From positions 12,662-17,765 of the forward strand of contig DUJB01000008.1 of the NCBI GenBank assembly GCA_013330055.1: a stretch of 5,104 bases of DNA, in the 5' to 3' direction. This DNA comes from Nitrosopumilaceae archaeon (lineage in GTDB: Archaea > Thermoproteota > Nitrososphaeria > Nitrososphaerales > Nitrosopumilaceae). The translations under genes were made by a program, and so were the position numbers. The notes beneath the pieces were generated by a model. The model did no database searches. It was not told the origin of the DNA and was given only the letters and a program-made list of their open reading frames with translations. This document shows, in pieces, positions 1 through 5,104 of this stretch; positions within the stretch are counted from its first letter, which is position 1; the number at the start of each line of letters is the position of its first letter.

Positions 1-134
1 GTATCTGGATTTGGCATAAAATTTCCCCATGGGACATATGGAGCAAATGCAAGTCCTGTTCCCGCAGCACCCAATAGTTTTAGAAAATCTCGTCGGGATA
101 GTGTACCCTTAGCACCGGAATCCTGTTCAGGCAT
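1..134 (-). CDS. Tat-exported protein, probable Rieske [2Fe-2S] subunit (N-terminal 44 codons, cut by window edge)
   Basis: Only the N-terminus is visible: ATG at 134-132, then 44 codons running off the left edge. Residues 13-19 read SRRDFLK, a near-perfect twin-arginine (Tat) motif (S/T-R-R-x-F-L-K). A mildly hydrophobic stretch rich in Gly and Ala follows (residues 20-35), then the sequence PWGNFMPNP. From memory of thaumarchaeal proteins, this N-terminus matches the Rieske iron-sulfur protein of the bc-type complex III in ammonia-oxidising archaea. Such proteins are folded with their cluster in the cytoplasm, exported by Tat and usually kept as an uncleaved N-terminal anchor. The cluster-binding Cys-x-His motifs would lie outside the window, so the Rieske identity is not proven here; another Tat substrate is possible. 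The gene starts 40 bp after the protease stop codon and has its own TATA box. There is no Shine-Dalgarno sequence, so the message is probably leaderless or nearly so. Confidence 0.72.
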   Translation of the reverse strand, partial: MPEQDSGAKGTLSRRDFLKLLGAAGTGLAFAPYVPWGNFMPNPD

Positions 135-151
135 GCAAGCTTTCGTTTTTG

Positions 152-156
152 AAAAA
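152..156 (-). terminator. Possible T-tract terminator after the protease gene
   Basis: The minus strand carries a run of five T (in GCAATTTTTC) about 20 nt after the protease stop codon. Archaeal RNA polymerase can terminate on short U-rich tracts without a hairpin. This is the only T run in the 40-bp gap, and it falls between the TATA box and start codon of the next gene, upstream of the predicted transcription start. It could therefore end protease transcripts without affecting Rieske-type transcripts. Five T in AT-rich DNA is weak evidence. Confidence 0.25.
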
Positions 157-160
157 TTGC

Positions 161-167
161 ATATAAA
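161..167 (-). promoter_or_regulatory. Archaeal TATA box of the Rieske-type gene
   Basis: Read on the minus strand the element is TTTATAT, within AGGTTTATATGC. Its centre is 30 nt upstream of the A of the start codon at 134. Archaeal transcription starts about 25-27 nt downstream of the TATA centre, so the message would begin only a few nucleotides before ATG. No GGAG-like ribosome binding site lies between, which fits a leaderless transcript. The element sits just downstream of the protease stop codon, so this gene can be transcribed separately from the protease. Confidence 0.6.
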
Positions 168-174
168 CCTTGTT

Positions 175-3100
175 CTAGTGTTTCTTAGAAATTTTGATTT
201 TTGTCGTTATTATTATAGCAGCTGTTGCAATTACTATTCCAATAATTATTCCTTGTAGTAAAACGATGTTTTGATCTAAGGTTACTTTGGGGGTTTCAAA
301 GAATGGTCTGTTATCTATGTTTACTGAAATTGTTTTAGATATTTCATTTCCTGCTAAATCTTTTGCTGATATCTCAATGTCATACATTCCGTTTTCTAGT
401 GTCCTTGTATCAAGCTGTACAAATTTGTTGTTTGAAATTGTACCATTAGGAAGCATTATTTTAATTCCTCCCGAGTCAGGAAAATTCTCTTCGGAAACAT
501 CAATGTCTATAGAAATAATGTTTGAGACAGCAGAACCGTTTGTTGGGGATTTGACGAGAAGTTCTGGTGGTTTATTATCAACTTTGAATTTAACATCCTT
601 TTCTGCACGATGACCAACTGTGTCAGTAACAATCACTTTTAAGGTGTGAGTGCCTTCCGTGAGAAGCTCAGACGGAATATTAGATTCCTCATTGATTTGA
701 ATTTCATTTCCATCAAGAGAATATTTTATAATACCGATGTTTTCTTCTAATATTTCTGGTTGAATTTTGTGTGTGCTGTTGATGAATTCGGGAACTACAA
801 ACAATATTTGTGGATCTTTTTCATCAGGTAAAATTGTAGAAAACTTGGCAGTCACTGTTACTGGTTCTGCAAGAGATTTTCCTTCAAACAAAGTGGAATG
901 CATCATAACAGAATATGTTCCAGTCTGGTTTATTGGTGCATACAAGACTGTAGATGTGTCATCTTTGTTTTTTATTGGAAAGAATCCTCCACCTTCACTA
1001 AATGGACTTGTACCAAGCCAGTCACCAGTGGGCCATCCCTGAAAATGACCAAGTACTCCTGGTGGAACATTTGTCTGAACGATTCTTCCAGCAGGATCAA
1101 CTACAAATACAGAAAGGTTTGTGTTTTTGTTTTCCCATGAAATGTTTAGCGCTACAGAATTAATTGTCATGTCTTGCACGTCAAAATAATATTGTCTCCA
1201 ATCTCCTGCATTATACCTGTTTGTCATATCAAAACCTCCTCCAACGTATCCATTGTCATACAAGGCATCCTTTTTTTGTGATCCATTTATCACAGATGGC
1301 AGATCTTTTCCTGTAACACCCTTTATCACAGCATAAGAAACAGGCACGTTTACCTCGTGTAGAGTATCTTGGAAATTGATAAAGCCCTGATAAACTCCAG
1401 GTTGAGAATCTTGTGGAACTATAATTGTTGCAATAAGATTATACGAACTATTTGGTTGAACTTGCAAGTGATCATAATTTACCCAGATAGATTCCCAGTT
1501 TTCCTTTTTGTAAAAGCTTGTTGTAATTGTATAATCCATCGAGGTGGAATTTTTCTTTGTATCACCAATCCAGTATGAGTATTTGGTTGGAACTGGATAT
1601 ACACCGACTAATGGAACATTTTTAAATTTTAAATTTGGTTCGGTAACTCTTAGCTCTTGCACTGTTCCCCATGAGCCACCACGATTTACCATAGAGAGTT
1701 CCTCATGTGTAACTTTGGTGTCATTGTTCTTATCATTCCAGTCATATAGATAAACCGATGAAATCTTCATGTCATTTGCATAGATCTTTTCAGTTTTATT
1801 CATAAAACTGTCAAAGGGAAAATTCACGTTTAAGATCATAAGAGATGTATCACTTGGTAATGACTTCTTTTTTTCAAAGAATGAAGTCATGTCTGCATCT
1901 TTGAGGATATTTTCAAGATGGATGTAATTAGGTCTGAATATTCCAGATTTGTTTATTAGCGGATCTTGGAGTCTGACTTCTGTTGTACCGTTGTATTGAT
2001 ATTTTTTAACAAGTTCTAGGATTTGCGGTTTTATAGTAATGTCAAGAGTTTTATTCGTTGGATTCTCGATTGTAAAAGTTGCAAAAGTTCTTTCACTAGG
2101 ATATAGTCTACCGCCAAACCAAGGAGTCATAGGCAATGAGGCATTGCTTAAATGAAAATTTTCTATGCCAAAAGAAGATGAATTTATCATATTCATTGGC
2201 ACGTCAAGAATTTTTTTTATATTAGCATATGACGCATTATTGTATACAATAAAGGTGCCACTTTTTCCCTTGACAAAGTTTACTGCATTTTCTATATTTA
2301 CAATTCCTGTTCCTTGTGTAAAGGGATCATTTTCTAAATCAGTAGCAGTTGACATTAAAATATTTTTTAGTTTGAATGGATCATATTCTTTGTCTTGCTG
2401 TACCATACTTTCCATCAGTACTGCAGCAGAACCAGAAACAAGCGGCGCTGACATGCTTGTTCCTCCAAAAATTGTGAACGGATCGGTTGCGTTTTTGATC
2501 TTTTTTGTAACGCTTGAAGGTGTAAAGCTGTATGCACCAATACTCATAAGATCTGGTTTTGGATCTCCTATTATTCCAGGCCCCCTGCTTGAAAAATCTG
2601 CTATTTCATTTGATGAAGTAGTAGTATTTCCAAATCTTGGTTGATTCTTAAAGGAGCCGTATCCAACATAGACATTGTTGGTTGTTGCCCCTACACTAAG
2701 ACCGTATGGAGCCACATTTGGTAGTCCCATAGTTCCATATCCATGACCCGCATTTCCTGCACTGCTAACAATGAGTACTCCTGGATAATTCTCGTCAATT
2801 GAACCTGGTACAGTAAGAGCACTTAGAATAAGCGATAAAACATCAAGACCTGGTACTGATTGCAGAGTTGGAAAGTTAGAAACTCCCCAACTGTTTGATA
2901 TGATGTCAACTCTAGGTTTTCCTTCAAATATCCAGTTACTATTTTCTTGATGAAAACCTGATGCCCATAACCAAGCATACACCGAATCGCCAAACCATAG
3001 TGCCTTTATTGGAACAATTTTTGCACCTGGAGCAACCCCCTTTAGTGAATATTTCGTTGAATTACCATAAATATCGTATTTTTCAATTCCTTTTGATGTA

Positions 3101-4404
3101 ATAGATGCAGCACTTGATGTACCATGACCTAAAAAGTCATACATTACCCCAATGTAATTTCCTTCTGGATCAATGGGAAACAACAAGGTACCGTTTGTTG
3201 CACGGATTGTTGGTTCAATTAAAGATGGTTTTTTTATAACACCATAAATATCAAGTACTCGCGCACCTAGAGTTCCTGAACTATAATCAAATTTTCCGTC
3301 TTTGTCAGAATCATACAAGAAGAATTCCTTTCCGTTTCCCAAAGTAATTGGGTTTTCATCAGTAAAATCAAAATCATATTTTGGAGGTTTGTTATCTTTT
3401 GATTCAAAACGTGTGAAATCAATCCAGGATGTAGACATGTCAGGTACAACAGTATCATAAAGACCTGCAACTTTAGAATCCAAAACAAGTACTGGAACAA
3501 GTTGTAATCGTGTAAATGTACCTTGTAGGGTTCCCTGATAGATTACACCCAAATGATACATTCCACTTTTTGAAACAAGATAATCTTTGTTATTTTTACC
3601 AATTTTCATATCATTTGATATGGTACCGTTAAGGACCGGAGCTCCGCCAGAAGGAAAGAGCGAGTTAAAGACCAATACCGAAGTACCATTACCATTTTTT
3701 GCAAGATTTAGAAATACACCATCTGAATTCACATATACTGAAGATGTGATATTTTTTGGAATTGGTTTTGTAAAATTCATTATAACACCCTTAGCATTTA
3801 TGTTCGCAATAAAGGTGGAATTTGTCAAGACTAGGCCTTGGCCATCTGCATCAATCATTACAGGATGATTATTTTGATCGCGTGCCAGCGAATCTTGAAC
3901 ATCGGGGTTTGAAAAATCGGTTCCAGTATCTACTATACCTATAGTTATTCCCTTACCATCGTATCCATATTTTCGAAAAACTTCATCAGAGCCTGTTATT
4001 TGACCAATTCTTGACGCCTCTAAAGTTGTTTTATTGTCTAGCGATTGTGGAATTGAATCAAACTCTAATTGAAAATCTTCAATTATTTTAAACCCTTTTG
4101 ATTGAAGATTAGATATGTTGTTTTGATAGAAAGTTCCAACTGAAAAGAATCCTTTATCGGAACTTATTCCATATACTAAATTCTCTGCAGATGATCTTAC
4201 ATCAGAAATAGAACCAGAGCCAAAGACAATGTATCTTTTGATTTGATTTTCTGTGACAGTTGGAGATATTTTGATAATATCTGAATTTCCAAGATTTGGT
4301 TCCGGTGCTGATTGCACTAGATCAACATCATAGAACCCATAAGAAGATCCAGTAAATACTGATACTAGTAATATAAGAATTAAAAAAAATGCCAATTTTG
4401 GCAT
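175..4404 (-). CDS. Giant secreted, membrane-anchored S8 (subtilisin/pyrolysin-like) serine protease, 1409 aa
   Basis: Extracellular endopeptidase of the subtilisin family. Residues are numbered from ATG at 4404-4402. Residues 1-23 are a signal peptide (MPK, then a long Leu/Ile/Phe core). Residues 50-120 resemble an inhibitor-type propeptide. The catalytic domain spans about 135-712: Asp159 (VDTGTDF), His427 (LGHGTSS), oxyanion Asn551 (SAGNAG), Ser650 (GGTSMSAP), plus DFSSRGP at 604-610. About 268 residues separate Asp from His, against about 32 in subtilisin; pyrolysin and tripeptidyl-peptidase II also carry large inserts here. Acidic loops at 344-351 and 365-373 (DSDKDGKFD) look calcium-binding, as does an EF-hand-like loop at 891-902. 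The C-terminal extension is beta-rich, with a jelly-roll-like segment (about 1045-1190) and two Ig-like domains (about 1196-1277 and 1278-1366). A membrane helix at 1380-1401 and a basic tail close the protein. About 28 N-glycosylation sequons suit a surface protein. Triad and frame are intact, so it should be active. Substrate unknown. ATG was chosen because the signal peptide begins there and a TATA box lies 27 nt upstream. Confidence 0.95.
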   Translation of the reverse strand: MPKLAFFLILILLVSVFTGSSYGFYDVDLVQSAPEPNLGNSDIIKISPTVTENQIKRYIVFGSGSISDVRSSAENLVYGISSDKGFFSVGTFYQNNISNLQSKGFKIIEDFQLEFDSIPQSLDNKTTLEASRIGQITGSDEVFRKYGYDGKGITIGIVDTGTDFSNPDVQDSLARDQNNHPVMIDADGQGLVLTNSTFIANINAKGVIMNFTKPIPKNITSSVYVNSDGVFLNLAKNGNGTSVLVFNSLFPSGGAPVLNGTISNDMKIGKNNKDYLVSKSGMYHLGVIYQGTLQGTFTRLQLVPVLVLDSKVAGLYDTVVPDMSTSWIDFTRFESKDNKPPKYDFDFTDENPITLGNGKEFFLYDSDKDGKFDYSSGTLGARVLDIYGVIKKPSLIEPTIRATNGTLLFPIDPEGNYIGVMYDFLGHGTSSAASITSKGIEKYDIYGNSTKYSLKGVAPGAKIVPIKALWFGDSVYAWLWASGFHQENSNWIFEGKPRVDIISNSWGVSNFPTLQSVPGLDVLSLILSALTVPGSIDENYPGVLIVSSAGNAGHGYGTMGLPNVAPYGLSVGATTNNVYVGYGSFKNQPRFGNTTTSSNEIADFSSRGPGIIGDPKPDLMSIGAYSFTPSSVTKKIKNATDPFTIFGGTSMSAPLVSGSAAVLMESMVQQDKEYDPFKLKNILMSTATDLENDPFTQGTGIVNIENAVNFVKGKSGTFIVYNNASYANIKKILDVPMNMINSSSFGIENFHLSNASLPMTPWFGGRLYPSERTFATFTIENPTNKTLDITIKPQILELVKKYQYNGTTEVRLQDPLINKSGIFRPNYIHLENILKDADMTSFFEKKKSLPSDTSLMILNVNFPFDSFMNKTEKIYANDMKISSVYLYDWNDKNNDTKVTHEELSMVNRGGSWGTVQELRVTEPNLKFKNVPLVGVYPVPTKYSYWIGDTKKNSTSMDYTITTSFYKKENWESIWVNYDHLQVQPNSSYNLIATIIVPQDSQPGVYQGFINFQDTLHEVNVPVSYAVIKGVTGKDLPSVINGSQKKDALYDNGYVGGGFDMTNRYNAGDWRQYYFDVQDMTINSVALNISWENKNTNLSVFVVDPAGRIVQTNVPPGVLGHFQGWPTGDWLGTSPFSEGGGFFPIKNKDDTSTVLYAPINQTGTYSVMMHSTLFEGKSLAEPVTVTAKFSTILPDEKDPQILFVVPEFINSTHKIQPEILEENIGIIKYSLDGNEIQINEESNIPSELLTEGTHTLKVIVTDTVGHRAEKDVKFKVDNKPPELLVKSPTNGSAVSNIISIDIDVSEENFPDSGGIKIMLPNGTISNNKFVQLDTRTLENGMYDIEISAKDLAGNEISKTISVNIDNRPFFETPKVTLDQNIVLLQGIIIGIVIATAAIIITTKIKISKKH
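4389..4404 (-). repeat. Perfect 7-bp inverted repeat spanning the protease start codon
   Basis: On the minus strand, ATGCCAA (4404-4398) and TTGGCAT (4395-4389) are exact reverse complements separated by AA. The left arm includes the start codon and codons 2-3. In RNA this could fold as a 6-bp stem with a 4-nt loop at the very 5' end of a leaderless message, hiding the AUG. As DNA it could be a dyad for a regulator next to the transcription start. It lies in coding sequence and is short, so chance is a real alternative. Confidence 0.45.
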
Positions 4405-4427
4405 GGTAGAGAAATCTATTCTTTGTC

Positions 4428-4434
4428 TATTATA
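4428..4434 (-). promoter_or_regulatory. Probable TATA box of the protease gene
   Basis: The minus strand reads TATAATA, in the context TAGCTATAATAGAC, beginning two bases after the stop codon of the preceding gene. The centre (4431) is 27 nt upstream of the A of the ATG at 4404, which is the spacing expected between an archaeal TATA box and the transcription start. The gap holds no Shine-Dalgarno sequence (it ends TTTCTCTACC before ATG). Together these point to a leaderless protease message and argue against the longer TTG-initiated form. Read-through from the upstream gene is also possible. Confidence 0.5.
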
Positions 4435-4435
4435 G

Positions 4436-5104
4436 CTATCTTCGTCTGGCAAGGATTGTAATTTGTAAAGCAATGATTACTGCAATTAATGCTACAATTG
4501 GTAGAAACAACGAATTGAATTGTCCAGATGCTTCTTCTATATTCTTTACTGAACCTGAAATTAGTTTAACACTATTATCAATGTTTTTATTAGTTTCAAC
4601 TAGAGAAAGTTGGCTTTTTTCAAGTGTTGAACCAAATTCTCTGGTTTCATTTTTTAGTTTCTGTAATTCTTCGGATGTGGAATGAAGTATAGAATTTAGT
4701 TGTAAAATCTGATTAGATATACCCTCTATGTCCTGTTTTAAAACAACGGTTGCAGCGGAACCATTGGACACAGTTCCTTGATTGAATGAAACTATATGAA
4801 ATACGTATGTTCCTTCCTGAGTTGGAGTATAATCTGCATAATAGATCCCTTGATGGAGTGTTTTAAATGTAAGTCCTAAACTTGTGACTTCGCCTGTTGG
4901 CAAGTGGACATGTGAAGTTCCTAAAAGTTTTTCAGGAGAACCAGCAATTAATGCACCGTCACTCGTAGTTTGTACAAATATTCTAATAGGAACATTCACG
5001 GCTGCAGTTTGTGGTGCAAAAACAAGTGTGTTCACAGTTCTTTGTATTGGAACCTTGACAAGTTCAGATGATGGAGCAAATTTTAGATCTATTTTTTGGG
5101 AGAA
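4436..5104 (-). CDS. Membrane-anchored surface protein with Ig-like domain and coiled-coil stalk (5' end outside window)
   Basis: 222 C-terminal residues are visible; the frame is open to the right edge, so the start lies beyond it. I do not recognise a named family. Residues 7-46 are two imperfect 20-residue repeats, L-x-F-A-P-x4-V-x-V-P-I. Residues 30-123 look like an Ig-like beta-sandwich, with GIYYADYTPTQEGTY typical of the closing strands of such domains. Residues 125-197 form a coiled coil of about ten unbroken heptads. A membrane helix (199-219, LFLPIVALIAVIIAL) ends in three Arg, so the positive-inside rule puts the C-terminus in the cytoplasm and the coiled coil and Ig-like part outside. 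Sequons NGS and NET suggest glycosylation. There is no catalytic motif; a structural or binding role at the cell surface is inferred. The protease gene follows 31 bp downstream on the same strand, which suggests co-transcription or shared function. A GTG at 5035 could be taken as a start but would cut the repeat. Confidence 0.85.
   Translation of the reverse strand, partial: FSQKIDLKFAPSSELVKVPIQRTVNTLVFAPQTAAVNVPIRIFVQTTSDGALIAGSPEKLLGTSHVHLPTGEVTSLGLTFKTLHQGIYYADYTPTQEGTYVFHIVSFNQGTVSNGSAATVVLKQDIEGISNQILQLNSILHSTSEELQKLKNETREFGSTLEKSQLSLVETNKNIDNSVKLISGSVKNIEEASGQFNSLFLPIVALIAVIIALQITILARRR
4967..5086 (-). repeat. Two tandem 20-residue (60-bp) imperfect repeats in the stalk protein
   Basis: Copy 1 is encoded at 5086-5027 and copy 2 at 5026-4967. 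Aligned without gaps, the two 20-residue units agree at 10 positions: L1, F3, A4, P5, V10, V12, P13, I14, V18 and T20. Codons at the shared residues differ (for example GCT/GCA and CCA/CCT), so the similarity is at protein level and is old or selected rather than a recent DNA duplication. More copies may lie upstream of the window. Alternatively these are equivalent strands of two consecutive beta-sandwich domains. Confidence 0.5.

Noticed and set aside
131..142. Palindromes GCATGC and AAGCTT at the Rieske-type start
   Set aside because: Short 6-bp palindromes are expected by chance and do not form a longer dyad.
287..1140. Plus-strand open frames of 80-108 codons opposite the protease C-terminal region
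   Set aside because: They are antisense to well-formed Ig-like and beta-rich domains, overlap one another, and have no promoter or recognisable protein motif.
2165..2644. Plus-strand open frame of 159 codons
   Set aside because: It lies wholly opposite the protease catalytic domain, which has an intact triad and strong family motifs. The product has no recognisable features and is an antisense shadow.
3267..3500. Minus-strand 77-codon frame overlapping the protease in another phase
   Set aside because: It is nested in the Asp-His insert, whose frame is continuous; the alternative product is low-complexity and does not suggest a frameshift.
3196..3960. PA (protease-associated) domain within the S8 protease
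   Set aside because: PA domains in S8 proteases are normally inserted between the His and Ser. Here the large insert lies between Asp and His, and the His-Ser interval has no sequence I could assign to a PA domain.
4405..4473. N-terminal 23-codon extension of the protease from TTG 4473
   Set aside because: It overlaps the end of the preceding gene, is polar, and sits ahead of a complete signal peptide; the promoter spacing fits ATG 4404.
5033..5035. GTG as the start of the stalk protein
   Set aside because: The frame continues upstream without a stop to the window edge, and the upstream residues form the first copy of the 20-residue repeat. The GTG codon is an internal Val.

Overview
The window is AT-rich and holds three genes, all on the minus strand, with intergenic gaps of only 31 and 40 bp. 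It looks like a chromosomal segment of an ammonia-oxidising archaeon (Nitrososphaerota/Thaumarchaeota, Nitrosopumilus- or Nitrosarchaeum-like). This placement is inferred from four things: the N-terminus of the Rieske-type protein at the left edge, archaeal TATA boxes about 27-30 nt before the start codons, the absence of Shine-Dalgarno motifs, and a giant archaeal pyrolysin-like protease. No database search was possible.

Layout in transcription order, right to left. (1) 5104-4436: the 3' part of a gene for a surface protein. It has an imperfect 20-residue tandem repeat, an Ig-like beta-sandwich, a regular coiled coil of about ten heptads, one C-terminal membrane helix and a short Arg-rich cytoplasmic tail. 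Its start lies outside the window. (2) 4404-175: a 1409-residue secreted, membrane-anchored S8 (subtilisin) protease. All four catalytic or oxyanion residues are present (Asp159, His427, Asn551, Ser650), and an insertion of roughly 230 residues separates Asp from His. A long beta-rich C-terminal extension ends in two Ig-like domains and a membrane helix. (3) 134-1: the first 44 codons of a Tat-exported protein, most likely the Rieske iron-sulfur protein of the respiratory bc-type complex, cut by the left edge.

The first two genes look like a pair. Both proteins should sit outside the cell on C-terminal membrane anchors, one as a coiled-coil stalk and the other as a very large protease. This recalls the tetrabrachion stalk and its bound protease STABLE in Staphylothermus, but any physical partnership here is inference. 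The Rieske-type gene has its own promoter and probably belongs to the next, respiratory, transcription unit.

The most useful details are a corrected start for the protease (ATG at 4404, not the upstream in-frame TTG at 4473), a promoter overlapping the stop codon of the preceding gene, a perfect 7-bp inverted repeat that includes the protease start codon, and the regular heptads and 20-residue repeat in the stalk protein. Nothing in the window looks mobile, CRISPR-like or RNA-coding.
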